Shown here one piece after another: positions 29,501 through 36,689 of a stretch of 64,000 bases of DNA (positions are counted from its first letter, which is position 1; each line of letters begins with the position of its first letter). Source of the stretch: Phoronis australis. Its lineage: Eukaryota > Phoronida > Phoronidae. Made by a program: the position numbers and the translations under genes. Under the pieces are notes generated by a model. It was not told the origin of the DNA and made no database searches. It worked only from the letters and a program-made list of their open reading frames with translations. The stretch covers positions 254,869-318,868 of the forward strand of contig NMRA01000036.1 in NCBI GenBank assembly GCA_002633005.1. Reading direction: 5' to 3'.

Positions 29501-32500
29501 TCCCTAACAAAAATACCATTAAATGATTCTCCTTGGTGCTGCAATCACCTTTCAGGTTCCTGCTAGCGTTGGATTCAGAAAACTTATGCTTTTGTGAGCT
29601 GACAGCGAATCCATGAATTCTTGTTTTGTGAAATATGAGTGAGATTTATACCCATGCATTGAAGTTCACAGTTGGCTTTTGTTGGTTGGTTCATCAATGA
29701 GCCTATACAGTTTAGCATTAATTAAGATTTTTCCATCAACCTTTCCAGTCTACGTAGTTTACTACCATCATCTTACATCCACTTATTATTTGGTTGCATA
29801 AAACTTTTGAACAAACTTATCTGCTGGATAAATAAGATTATATTCCATGACGTCAAGAGACTTTTTAACAATAGCAACATGAAGTGGTTTTGTAGATGTG
29901 TAGTTAGTTCTTAATGAGGTCTTCGTGCAATTCTTATTATCTTGCATACAAATAGCCAATCAGTTGCCAAAGCCTTATATAAATAGTTTGCGCACAGCAT
30001 TTCTCAGAATAGATTTGTAAGATAGTGTTTATTCATTCACACAAATTCTAGTATTATTATTGTACAGCAGTCTTTTTAATGAAATAAACAACGGTGAATT
30101 AGCATCGGTAACTCTGTGTCCTGTAGACTGGCATTTAAACTAGTGCAAGTTGCACATGGGGCAACTTTGCACATGGGGCAACTTGCGCTTGATCAGCTGA
30201 GCGTTAACATAATGATGCCAAGTAGCGTCAGGCACCGTGGGTGCAGTGGCTGTTTCCCATTGTACTCTTATGTTTGGCGGCACAATGTATTCCGGAAAAT
30301 CATCTCCTGATGCAAATGATGACGGAGTAGACTTATTGTTACGTAATTTGAATTCAGTTGAGAGCCTTGTTTAAAGTCTGCTGGAGGTCTATGGCTAATT
30401 GTGATTTGTGTAAGCCAAGCTGCCATTCAACTAGTTCCACTTGTCAATTCACATTAAAGAAAATGAAATAAAGAATATTAACAAAACATTTGACTGTGTT
30501 CTTGTTAAGTCTTGGATATGTAACACTAATCAGTGGTTTATCCAGGTATATTGCATGTGACATTTACTTTTCTTCTTTCATCTTCTTTTTATTGTTGATC
30601 TGTATAACACTTTGCTCGAGTGCATCGTAAAGCCTTCACCCATCATATGCTTTCGCTCTCAACCGTGAGTGTAGGACAGAGATGACGGACTATCGTTGTG
30701 TTAACATATTCTTGTGACCTGATTGGCTGACATTAAAAGCTTGATTAACATCATTTTCAGACGACAGTCTTGATGTAATAATAATAATCTTTAGTTATGT
30801 GTATATCCATCGTTTAATACTACAGTAGATTTGTTTTCTCACAGTGTTCTATTCTGAATGCACTGTAATATTCAAAACTACTCTGACTACACTCTATTAT
30901 TCACAAGGAAAAAGAATTGAGCTAATGCAGTTTATTTTTTGCTGCAACTGGAAAATTCACCTCCATTAACTCAATTTTTTTCTTGTTTGAAGTTTTCGGT
31001 TTCGGTTTGCGGTTTGACCTAATAAGTACTTCAGGGATGTTTATATTAAATTATAATTTCTGAGAAATTAACACTACTGATAAAAAACGATGATGATATT
31101 TTAATGATTCAAAATTAAAGAGATCCTCTGTACATAACTGCCACTTCTTTAAAGATGTATTTGCATGCTCCTAACAATGCCAATGTACAGCAAGAACTAA
31201 ACGACAATGTTATTTGAACACCATCTACGCTAAACAAAGTGCAGTTGTATTCATTGACAACCTGTAAATGTGAAAACAAAAAATTCTGCCAATAAGTGAC
31301 CTTTGCACTAATGATATACCTTGGGGGCTCACAGTTATTTCTCAATACCAGGTCATGATACTTGCTGGACACGGTTGAGTGATTTACGGCGGATCATTTT
31401 CAACACAAAAACTGGTTCTTAAAACATTTGGCAATTTTCAACCTACTTCATATTTACACCATCTCTGCATGACGGTTTCTAACTAATTTGACCAATCATA
31501 GAGATAAGGAAGTGCAAGTTCCACTTTAAAGCTGCCTAATAGGTCCATCCAAGATGCAAACTTAATTTAAGTTCACTGGAACTTATTTGCTCCTTAATCA
31601 GATGAGAAGTGATTTCTGGGTTTGCAAAAGAACTAATGGTTTGTTTTTCCTTAAGACCTGATGCTCAGCGCATAGAATGAAATGTTTGTGATGAGCTATC
31701 TTCTAGAGCCTGTTCTCAAAACAATATCAAAAGTTCTTTTGAAACCCTGGCGTCACCTCCAATTTTACTCGGGAGCACTTTGAGACCAATTTCGTAACGT
31801 TAAATCGAAAGTTGTTTTTTGTAATGGATGGCAGGCTTATTACTGCTTTGAGTGCATGCAATTTGCAGTTTGAACATCAATTAATCCATTCCACTCAGTC
31901 CACACAAATGATAGTTCATTTCACATATTGTGACAATAACATTCAGTTAGCATTACGTGACGACACTGCATGACTATAATTATTTAAACATTTGCTCTAG
32001 GTGAAATATTGCATTTTAGGAGTTAATTAATGTATTCGTTCACTTAATCATGGAATTTGTTCTTCATGAGTTGACAAATAATCAAAACGAAATATATCGT
32101 TTGGTTAGTGACTGTGTACTTGACATATTACTGTGGTGGCTGTGACGTTGTGCACATAGCTTTTAACTCATAATTCTCGTTACACCCAATGTTGGTGCTG
32201 AAAGATATTTACTACGCCAGGATATCAACACTATAGTTGTTATTTTGGTTAGTGTTACAGTAGGTGTTACAAAATATCACCAATTTAGAACACTCTGTGG
32301 TAAACAAGTGACAACTTTTTTCTCTTTTTTGCAAAAGATATGTAGCACCAAATGAATACTTTGTCTTCAAGTTGTATATTTATAGCTATCATCAGGTGTT
32401 GAGCATACACAACAATGTTAGAAGACCTTGAAAAATAAACATAGTCTGAGTTTTGGTAATTGTTATTGGTCGAAATTGGTGATATTTCACAGATATTGTG

Positions 32501-34714
32501 GTTAAGTAGGGACGGGAACTTTAAAATTAGTTTTTATTGTTATGTATACTATAAGTTGTTATAATTGTGTCTGCTACTACTGTTATTAGTTAACTGTTGT
32601 TATTACCATTGCTGTTCTTGACACAAAAATTATTGCCAAGCTTTTCTATATCAGAAACTAGGCTGATGATCTTTCCGCCAATAGTTAAACCAAGTGACAG
32701 TTTATGACATCTAAACAGTACAAACCAAGTGACGTTTTATGACATCTAAATAGTACAAACCAAGCTAATATATGGGCTGCGCAGCCCTGAAATAAGTGAG
32801 GGCTATAGCCCCCCAGCCCCCTATGGTGCACGGACCATGTAATAATAGACTAATAGAATTTCCTTAATATTTACTTTTGTTGCGAAATTTGGCGGGTTAA
32901 GCTTCAGTCGTCAGTGATATTTTGTACTAAGTGGGTTAAGAATTGCCATATCTTAAATTTTGAAATCATGGTGATTGGGATTATCCACAGTATTTGTGTT
33001 ACTGTGCAGTGAAATGCTTTTTACAAATTTTCAACCAAAGTAATTTAAACTGTTGCAAACATCTAAGTCTTGTCAGCACGCCCATCCGTCGGTCACATGA
33101 TATGACCTAATGAAGATAAGCCTGAAAAGATTTCTGCCCCCAACCGGGACTCGAACCCAGGACCTTCTGCTAACTGTGCAGACACTCCAGCCATTGAGAT
33201 TGACATATTCATATACACTAATTTAAAATGGGAAGAAAATTTTACATCATTAGTACATGTTGTACAGCTGTAATCAACAAGGCCCAAGGAAATGTCAGCA
33301 TTATAGATTTTGAAAAATGAACCATTTTACCAAATATTTTTTTCAAATTTGAGGTAACTATGCCTTGGTATTAAAATTGTTGGGTATTGTTTCTGTACCC
33401 TATGAAAGATGTATTTGAATGCTCCTAACTATGCTAATCTAACTAAATGACACTGCTATTTGAACATCATCTGCGCTAAACAAAGTGCAGTTGTATTCAT
33501 TGACTACTTGAAAATGTGAAAACAAAAATTCTGCAAATAGGTGACCTTTGCACTAATGTTGTACCTTGAGGGCTTACATAGCCGGCATCACGCAGTGTTA
33601 TTCCCTGACACCACGTCACAATACTTACTGGATATGGTTGAGTGATTTATGGCAGATTCTTTTTGACATAAAACTCGTTCTTAAAAACATTTGGCAATTT
33701 TCAACCTTCTTCATATTCACATCATCGCCATATGTTGTGTTTCTAACAGATTTGACCAACCAATCTCAGAGATAAGGAATTATCGTGCAAGTTCCACTTT
33801 AAGCATAATGCTTTGGTTTCATATCCAGTAAGTCATGGTGATTGTGTTATTAAAAGGCTCCTGTGAACCAGCCTAATCAGTTGAAAATCTTATGTATGAT
33901 TGAGCATGGTGCAACTCCTACACTAACATTTGGGATTTTGTTACCCCACCGCCTGTTCTAATTGATTAACAAATTAACACGCGCTACTGAAGAAATCCTA
34001 GTATTCACTATTTTTGATAATATGGCATTGATTTTAAAAAATTGAAGACCGCTAATATTTTCAATTTTAAAAACAGTCATTTTAGTTGTTTGCCTTACTT
34101 ATACTTCGTTTTTTACTTTGAAACTAGTACGTTTAAACATGCAAGTTGATTACAACTGCAATTATCTCTGTCAATACACATTTGGACAAGCCCATGAATA
34201 GGGTAAAGTTCACTTCAAACTGTGACAGGGCTGAACAGTGCACGCGTGCAAATCCTGTCAGCGTAGTAAGATTTGCCTAATGAAGCACTTGCTATCATAA
34301 AACTGTTGTCAATTTGTTCCTTACACCAAGAAGTTACGATTTCTGGGCTTTGGGAAAGATGTGACAGTTTGATTATTAGCTTTAGGCTGTGCTCGACACC
34401 TGAAATGATCCAGCCAAGTTGTTGACCTTAGTCTCAAACAATAGTGAAATCTTACTTTCTCTGAGCCCAGAATTAATTTCTAGTCTGTGGAAGGATTCAC
34501 GAATTAACTCCATGTTATGCCATCTGGTGGTCTGAACCAGAAGTTGGTTTTTAACAGAAGGCATACCACTTTAATCTACAATTCTTGTTAAATTAAGTCA
34601 CTCTATTTTTACTGTTTCAGAGACAATAATGGTTACGAGTGGCAGGAATCCGTGGCTGATTTGGGCTATGAAGATCCTGATGATACGTTATATAACATTG
34701 CAGACGACTTATGA
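2415..34714 (+). CDS. Cadherin-superfamily transmembrane protein, 3' part of gene (11 exons), CDH23-like
   Basis: Gene-level entry. The join is 2415-2528, 3229-3346, 4731-5129, 6701-6813, 7299-7387, 8408-8494, 9604-9733, 10360-10493, 11107-11135, 11829-11853 and 34621-34714. It totals 1332 nt, one open frame of 443 residues plus TGA. Every intron starts with GT, ends with AG, and the phases match. Visible residues: end of one cadherin repeat (1-33); a full repeat (about 39-142) with PESE, a DKD-type calcium motif, LDRE (99-102) and two N-glycosylation sequons; a diverged repeat (about 143-248); a membrane-adjacent domain (249-350); a membrane helix (about 366-393); and a 50-residue cytoplasmic tail. 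The membrane-adjacent domain has the pattern I recall from cadherin-23 (a VxVVN strand, then I..xx..D...V......Y.V before the membrane). The role is presumably calcium-dependent adhesion or a long extracellular link. The 5' exons are off-window. Assignment to CDH23 rather than another large cadherin is inference. Confidence 0.92.
3229..3346 (+). CDS. Cadherin gene, exon encoding first half of a cadherin repeat
   Basis: The acceptor is TGCTTCAG and the donor is GTAAGG. It starts in phase 0 and ends in phase 1, 118 nt. It encodes the repeat N-terminus: a V.ES strand (PESE, calcium-binding XEX), GTYV, an ACDKDK calcium loop and an HYKIVG strand. The next exon supplies the G of the IVGDG turn, which is the classic cadherin order, so the junction is well supported. 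Confidence 0.9.
3637..4172. repeat. 37-bp minisatellite, about 14.5 copies
   Basis: The unit aatgtgcccagtgtacactc + cttgaaccccttataat repeats with exact 37-bp spacing (for example 3637, 3674, 3711). The 5' units carry cttgtagccctt; later units carry cttgaacccctt or cttgaacacctt. Each unit contains the 8-bp palindrome gtgtacac. One N (3836) is an assembly ambiguity inside it. It sits in the intron between the second and third visible cadherin exons. Confidence 0.97.
4606..4675. repeat. AT-rich simple repeat
   Basis: An irregular run of ataataatatta, gattatgat and ttataattataat motifs, just upstream of the large cadherin exon. It is low-complexity sequence with no further signal. Confidence 0.8.
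4731..5129 (+). CDS. Cadherin gene, large exon: end of one repeat and most of the next
   Basis: The acceptor is TTTGTAGCAG and the donor is GTAAGG at 5130; 399 nt, phase 1 to phase 1. It encodes GDG..LFEIG..FGNISTKAPLDRE, then YNLTISATN and the linker VVDRDDSEPEF, a DxNDNxPxF variant. After that comes the beginning of the last repeat, with an AVDKD calcium loop (about 168-171). Sequons NIS and NLT are visible. This last repeat is diverged: it has an unusual Tyr/Ser-rich insert and lacks LDRE. The open frame continuing to 5317 is intron read-through. Confidence 0.93.
5290..5430. repeat. Single unit of a dispersed ~130-bp repeat (ctagtgg family)
   Basis: It contains tttggagttc, gattttcatgaaatttggca and tgccacctagtggtcatttt. 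The same three blocks in the same order recur in the array at 23.69-24.7 kb and, weakly, at about 18.55 kb. It lies directly after the large cadherin exon. Confidence 0.6.
6701..6813 (+). CDS. Cadherin gene, exon completing the membrane-proximal repeat
   Basis: The acceptor is ATAATTGCAG and the donor is GTACGT; 113 nt, phase 1 to phase 0. Joined to the previous exon it gives FVIEETTG then ILRTN, the usual F.I...TG.I.T pattern. It continues with DGYFTLKVNAKNSRG and ends in a strand before the membrane-adjacent domain. YADYIDG stands where LDRE would normally be, so one calcium site is probably lost. Confidence 0.88.
7299..7387 (+). CDS. Cadherin gene, exon: start of membrane-adjacent domain
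   Basis: The acceptor is TGTTACAG and the donor is GTGAGT; 89 nt, phase 0 to phase 2. It encodes IYVFRENYQ then SPQEVQKDLNKFK. The strand followed by P.EV....... helix resembles the start of the membrane-adjacent domain of cadherin-23 and protocadherin-15, which follows the last cadherin repeat. This is inference from remembered pattern. Confidence 0.82.
8408..8494 (+). CDS. Cadherin gene, exon: middle of membrane-adjacent domain
   Basis: The acceptor is GTTTCAG and the donor is GTAAGT; 87 nt, phase 2 to phase 2. It encodes an amphipathic segment (ELEKVMRYKIYPKEV) and YHMDGNGDYQTQK. The D.NG turn corresponds to the DKKG turn I recall in cadherin-23 at the same place. The frame joins both neighbours without a stop. 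Confidence 0.8.
9009..9071. repeat. Three tandem 21-bp units with CACGTG E-boxes
   Basis: Units begin at 9009, 9030 and 9051 with consensus ctgtggttttgtcacgtgcaa. Units one and three carry the perfect E-box CACGTG; unit two has CTCGTG. It lies in the intron before the 9604 exon. Confidence 0.85.
9604..9733 (+). CDS. Cadherin gene, exon: end of membrane-adjacent domain
   Basis: The acceptor is CTTTTGTAG and the donor is GTAAGT at 9734; 130 nt, phase 2 to phase 0. It encodes ADVCVDVVNINKLVSYDTIV then a charged helix and ILSKYGVVGQG. The VDVVN strand, helix, and a Y.V element before the membrane match the last part of the cadherin-23 membrane-adjacent domain as I remember it. Confidence 0.87.
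10360..10493 (+). CDS. Cadherin gene, transmembrane exon
   Basis: The acceptor is GTTTTACAG and the donor is GTGAGT at 10494; 134 nt, phase 0 to phase 2. It encodes a short stalk (ACVPLSKTYSYGN), then an uninterrupted hydrophobic stretch of about 28 residues rich in I, L, V, F and W (WLWYILFVLAAIIW...), ending at the basic cytoplasmic junction WNRFQKK formed with the next exon. It is a single-pass type I membrane helix. Confidence 0.93.
11107..11135 (+). CDS. Cadherin gene, microexon: basic juxtamembrane segment
   Basis: The acceptor is TTTCATGCAG and the donor is GTGAGT; only 29 nt, phase 2 to phase 1. It encodes FQKKMKEAK, a positively charged stop-transfer segment directly after the membrane helix. 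Chemistry and phase both fit. The short length makes the exon easy to miss. Confidence 0.8.
11829..11853 (+). CDS. Cadherin gene, microexon in cytoplasmic tail
   Basis: The acceptor is TTATTTCAG and the donor is GTAAGT; 25 nt, phase 1 to phase 2. It encodes YVEDPQVAK. Phase compatibility with both neighbours and strong consensus splice sites support it. The YVEDP motif resembles the GYEDPDD in the last exon. Without transcripts it could be an alternatively used exon. Confidence 0.7.
13331..13397. repeat. Hairpin with 26-nt arms
   Basis: The left arm ctggtctgca..acctgttggtca (13331-13356) is the reverse complement of 13372-13397 except for about three central bases. The loop is 15 nt. The surrounding bases also hold two related ggtatatt..gcaaacatg blocks, so this may be the core of a small foldback element. 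Confidence 0.8.
15320..15960 (-). mobile_element. Stand-alone terminal fragment of the DIRS-like element
   Basis: This segment matches the non-coding end of the DIRS-like relic at 25.1-25.6 kb in the same order and direction: an agaagatt.tgcaagatgggca.ggaaaaatgcc block, gaatactg, then repeated aggctacaacaacagacct blocks and gggagatgctgaaaa. It holds a 30-bp tandem (15491-15580) and a roughly 40-bp motif repeated near 15690-15775. No coding part is present, so it looks like a truncated copy or terminal repeat left by recombination. Strand is assigned from the full relic. Confidence 0.6.
15491..15580. repeat. 30-bp tandem repeat, three copies
   Basis: Three head-to-tail units of aatactggcatggaccaaca + tgagcaaaac at 15491, 15521 and 15551, with two substitutions in the middle unit. 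It lies inside the terminal fragment of the DIRS-like element. Confidence 0.95.
17024..17102. repeat. Duplicated GC-rich motif
   Basis: ggttccgagccactggccgg-gataac occurs at about 17030 and again, with acgggataac, at about 17075, separated by a CpG-rich spacer. The base composition stands out from the AT-rich surroundings. Function not recognised. Confidence 0.6.
17453..17468. promoter_or_regulatory. Perfect 16-bp palindrome ccaatgac/gtcattgg (CRE inside two CCAAT motifs)
   Basis: The sequence ccaatgacgtcattgg is an exact inverted repeat. It contains the full CRE TGACGTCA (17457-17464) and a CCAAT on each strand. CRE and CCAAT are established promoter elements, but no gene start is visible nearby, so the function is uncertain. 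Confidence 0.35.
18540..18720. repeat. Diverged copy of the ctagtgg-family repeat
   Basis: It contains ttcctctggatcttcatgaa, then atttggtttgag, and ctcttgtggtacttttgtct, matching in order the blocks of the array at 23.69-24.7 kb. Similarity is partial, so the boundaries are approximate. Confidence 0.4.
19326..19370. repeat. Short tandem of gcgctagcgtcac units
   Basis: About three imperfect 13-16-bp units built on cgctagcgtcacg. It is CpG-rich within AT-rich DNA and close to the THAP fragment. Confidence 0.7.
19749..19955 (-). pseudogene. THAP-domain fragment (N-terminal part of the zinc finger)
   Basis: Starting at the ATG at 19955, the 68-residue frame contains YTCVPGCFKNNKTD, then LSFYVFPVNQELREKWINNI. 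This is the start of a THAP C2CH zinc finger: C..GC, a FP motif, then R..W....R. THAP domains bind DNA in transcription factors and in P-element-type transposases. The second half of the domain (the C..H pair) is missing: the frame ends GYLVGNT and a stop, so this may be one exon of a gene or a decayed copy. A start further upstream in frame is possible, but the domain itself begins just after this methionine. Neighbours give no operon-like context. The domain call is firm; whether the gene is live is unknown. Confidence 0.75.
20878..21175. repeat. 50-bp minisatellite, about six copies
   Basis: aggaagactgtgggttggca begins at 20878, 20921, 20971, 21021, 21071 and 21121. The last four intervals are exactly 50 bp; the first is 43 bp because tgatttt is missing. 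The rest of the unit is taatgattttacttctagtt + agttgttcaa. Confidence 0.95.
22741..22796. repeat. 14-bp tandem repeat, four perfect copies
   Basis: ggtcctatgttgtt repeated four times without mismatch, preceded by a partial ggtcctatt-like copy. Perfect identity suggests recent expansion. Confidence 0.98.
23690..24700. repeat. Degenerate array of the ctagtgg family, ~130-bp period
   Basis: The marker ctagtgg or a close variant appears near 23797, 23929, 24086, 24214, 24463 and 24603, mostly 128-157 bp apart with one double interval. Between markers recur blocks such as cttggagttcctt, attttcataaaattttgcaa and gacttttagatgg-like text. About seven diverged units. Short open frames in it have no conserved translation. 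Confidence 0.65.
25130..25560 (-). mobile_element. Terminal non-coding part of the DIRS-like relic
   Basis: Downstream (in element orientation) of the tyrosine-recombinase remnant. It shares with 15.44-15.91 kb the agaagactgcagatgggca.ggaaaaatgcc block, gggaatactg, aggctgcaacaacagacct and gggaggaagctgaaaag, in the same order. Because both copies are non-coding and colinear, they likely represent the 3' end of the same family. Confidence 0.6.
25561..27205 (-). pseudogene. Decayed DIRS-like retrotransposon: RT end, RNase H, tyrosine recombinase
   Basis: Read on the minus strand from 27205 down, the frames give, in order: the end of a reverse transcriptase (a LxSLIGLLNFVCSAIVPGR box with FLRRLINL, 27060-26970); an RNase H remnant (HLPIVIALQLWGSKLANHK and DNSAVVNI-like text, 26730-26600); and a tyrosine recombinase N-half (SASLVPSTEQSYTHILRNF, then MVSYISHLSKTGLSASSIQS, 26430-26250). 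Further recombinase text reaches about 25650 (YKSH is recognisable). This RT-RNase H-YR order is diagnostic of DIRS/Ngaro-type elements, which integrate with a tyrosine recombinase instead of an integrase. Frames shift repeatedly and stops interrupt; the recombinase catalytic arginine box is not recognisable. The front of the RT and any gag are missing. The segment is GC-richer than its surroundings. Confidence 0.8.
27622..27758. repeat. 57-bp near-identical direct duplication, 80-bp offset
   Basis: Copies at 27622-27678 and 27702-27758 both read gac.tgataggtaacaaatg + gtaacctataaataaatca + .tggtgtcattttgtata, with two substitutions. The unit itself contains the small inverted repeat ataggt.ac..gt.acctat. 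Confidence 0.95.
30140..30190. repeat. Short direct/inverted motif caacttgcacatgggg
   Basis: gttgcacatggggcaacttt is followed by gcacatggggcaacttgc, a 20-bp direct repeat whose ends gcaagttg/caacttgc are complementary. It can form a small hairpin. Function not recognised. Confidence 0.6.
31130..31530. repeat. Dispersed ~400-bp repeat, copy 1
   Basis: Colinear with 33405-33800 in the same orientation: shared blocks include gctaaacaaagtgcagttgt + attcattgac, gtgacctttgcactaatg, ggttgagtgattta, aaaacatttggcaattttca + acct, and aagtgcaagttccacttt. Divergence is roughly one base in eight by eye. No coding signal. Confidence 0.8.
32687..32764. repeat. 35-bp tandem duplication
   Basis: aaaccaagtgac.gttttatg + acatctaaa.agtac starts at 32687 and 32722, with a third partial unit at 32757. 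Confidence 0.9.
33136..33200 (-). repeat. tRNA-derived SINE head
   Basis: On the minus strand the sequence contains a perfect B box GGTTCGAGTCC (33147-33157), a 5-bp T stem, and an anticodon-like stem TCTGC/GCAGA with a 7-nt loop. An A-box-like tggctggagtgtc lies upstream. The 5' acceptor strand does not pair with the 3' end and position 33 of the loop is C, so this is not a working tRNA but fits the tRNA-like head of a SINE. The body would run toward about 33070. It lies in the last cadherin intron. Confidence 0.6.
33405..33800. repeat. Dispersed ~400-bp repeat, copy 2
   Basis: Direct-orientation partner of the copy at 31130-31530, with the same block order. It carries short insertions such as catagccggcatcacgc. 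Confidence 0.8.
33905..34300. repeat. Dispersed repeat, copy upstream of the last cadherin exon
   Basis: Colinear with 35385-35860: cactaacattt.gg.tttt.ttacccca, attttaaaa..aaaacagtcat, tcg.tttttttactttgaaact, gactgcaattatct and gataagatttg.ctaatg.agcacttg. The two copies bracket the terminal coding exon. Confidence 0.75.
34621..34714 (+). CDS. Cadherin gene, terminal coding exon and stop codon
   Basis: The acceptor is TTTACTGTTTCAG; the coding part is 94 nt from phase 2 to TGA at 34712-34714. It encodes DNNGYEWQESVADLGYEDPDDTLYN and ends IADDL, a very acidic tail. It is joined to the 11829 exon by phase and by the shared YxEDP motif across a 22.8-kb intron, so missed exons in between are possible. 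The C-terminus fits a class III PDZ ligand (acidic at -2, hydrophobic at 0). Confidence 0.8.
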
Positions 34715-35384
34715 CAGTCATACACCACCTGTAATCCTGATCATGTGACTTGAGTTCTCATTGATGATTGGTGCACCTTTGTTTTTGTAAATATTTAAAG
34801 AGACTTACTAAAGTAAAAGTATATGTATATGTGAATTATTTTCAGTAGATATATAAATATATATATATATTTATGTATGTGTATATACCAGAAATGAAGA
34901 GTGGAACCATGATGCATTTCTCTGTCAAATAGTCATTGTTTGCTCTGTAACTAATTCTAACATGACTAAACAGTGCTTATGGAAATTTTAAAATAACTCA
35001 CATTTGGTCTTGGGAATGGATTGAGAACAAAAAATGTTCTTTAGCATTTGAGTAGTTTGTTACATAAGAACCCTGCAGGAGCTGAATGCACTGAGGTGTT
35101 GCCATATGAGAAGACTCTTGTTTCACTAGTGACACCTAGGGAATATCAAGTTGCTCATTTATTAATACTTGCTTTTAATCTGAGCACTTCCCTCTTTAGC
35201 TGTCTTTAGCTTTCTTATCCATGGACAAAACCTGACTTTGTGTTATTGCTAAGAGTAAGTATGTTAAATTCTTGTCAATTTCAGAGAAACATCGTTGCCA
35301 AAATTGATCATTTTACAAGGGCCAGAATTATTCAAAGGGTTGTTTGTATCCTGCAGTAGTTTGGACATACATAAGACAAATCCA

Positions 35385-35860
35385 ACACTAACATTTAGGG
35401 TTTTTCTTACCCCAACGCCTAAGTGAGCCTAAGCCAAACTGTGACTAACCCGTCCTAATCTATTCACAAATTGATTCTCGTGGCTTAGCCATGATGCTGA
35501 AGAAAATCTTTATGCTAATTGCCCTTATAATGCCTCAATTTTAAAATTTCAAAGATGACTATTACTTACTTTTCAATTTAAAACAGTCATGTTGTTCTTT
35601 TGTCTCAGTTATTGCTCGGTTTTTTACTTTGAAACTCGTACACTAAACAGACGGCTTGGTTTATGACTGCAATTATCTCATCCAGCCCATTCAGCCAGGC
35701 CCATATAGCTCCCCTCAATCTATGATGGCGCCATCAAGCCTTTGATGTGCCGAAGACTTTGCTGGATACTTTGGGGGTAAATGGCGCATTCTTTCTCGTC
35801 CACTTGCATGCAAATTTTGTTAGGATAAGATTTGTCTAATGTAGCACTTGAAAATTGCAA
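35385..35860. repeat. Dispersed repeat, copy downstream of the last cadherin exon
   Basis: Partner of 33905-34300 in the same orientation. It is longer by insertions, including an extra gtgagcctaagccaaactgtg block. It lies in the presumed 3' UTR. Confidence 0.75.
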
Positions 35861-36194
35861 ATCTATTTTTTATGTATCCATACTTTATGAAAAAAGAACA
35901 TGCCAGAGTGTCCAAGGAAGAGCAGTGTCGTGGGCGCAAGTCTTTTGAACTGATCTGGTGTCGATAGAAATCTCTTGCTGTTCTTTCAAGGAACAGTTTG
36001 TTAAAAATCAAATTTTGATTTAGGCCGCCACCATTTTGCAACTGGTCTCAAATTGTTCATTGGTCAAACTGGAGTTGATCTTAGTGCTTCCAAGGAACTG
36101 GCTGATCTCTAGTGCTTGAGACCACCCTGTACAAGTTCGCTTGTCAGCCAAGGATGTCGTTTCAAATTGTGCAGGAAGGTAGTCTCAAGGATTA

Positions 36195-36240
36195 GCAAAC
36201 TGTCAGTTCTTTGCAAACCCATCACTTCTTGTCAGAGTTA
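36195..36240 (-). repeat. Inverted copy of a short repeat with other copies at 27250, 31590 and 34315
   Basis: The minus strand reads aatttgttcctaactctgac + aagaagtgatgggtttgcaa + agaac. Relatives on the plus strand are at about 27255-27310, 31590-31645 and 34315-34350, each with a tt.ctgggtttgcaaagaac-like core. It is probably a fragment of a short dispersed element that once spread through this locus. Confidence 0.55.
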
Positions 36241-36689
36241 GGAACAAATTGGATCGTATATAGGGTGATAGCCACTTTGATTAGTCTATTTCGCGATTTT
36301 AATTTTAGGTCCTTAAAGTGGAGGAAAGCCCGTTTAAAATTGAAAAATCCAATTGTGTTTTTGTTTTGAAATATACAATTGTAAATTGTATACTGTTATT
36401 GTGAACATTTATTAATAAACTGTTACTTTTATACCAGAATGCATAGCTTTTTGCTTTGTGTTTTGCTTTTGAACTGCTGTTCATAGTGATGTACAACTGT
36501 CTATTAATGACTCTGCACCAAGGGTGAAAGTACGTGCGTCACAAGCTCATTACCAGAGATGAAAACGTAACGGAGACTAGCTAAGATGGGCAATAAAAAA
36601 GCACGAGAGAAGTTAAATACTGGCTGCATGTCATTGAATTTCGATGCCATCAAACGTTCAACGAGAAGAGCGTCGACTTACTTTTATAA

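Larger units (their letters stand above)
11854..34620 (+). other. Last intron of the cadherin gene (~22.8 kb), repeat-rich
   Basis: It runs from the GTAAGT donor at 11854 to the TTTCAG acceptor at 34620. I found no further cadherin coding sequence in it. The repeats, transposon relics and gene fragments recognised within it are listed separately. The rest (for example 11.9-13.3, 13.4-15.3, 21.2-22.7, 28-31 kb) shows no feature that I can support. Confidence 0.65.
34715..36419 (+). promoter_or_regulatory. Candidate 3' UTR of the cadherin gene, AATAAA at 36414-36419
   Basis: No coding potential follows the stop. The first AATAAA I find downstream is at 36414-36419, which would give a 3' UTR of about 1.7 kb. 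The tract contains an AT dinucleotide run (34840-34875) and a dispersed ~450-bp repeat, so polyadenylation at another signal is possible. Confidence 0.3.

Noticed and set aside
32340-32400. CTGATGATAGCT string resembling Penelope terminal motifs
   Set aside because: No closing stem II strand or GAAA segment and no Penelope sequence nearby.
33128-33200. A functional tRNA gene (minus strand)
   Set aside because: The B box and two stems are good, but the acceptor stem does not pair and loop position 33 is C. A tRNA-derived SINE fits better.
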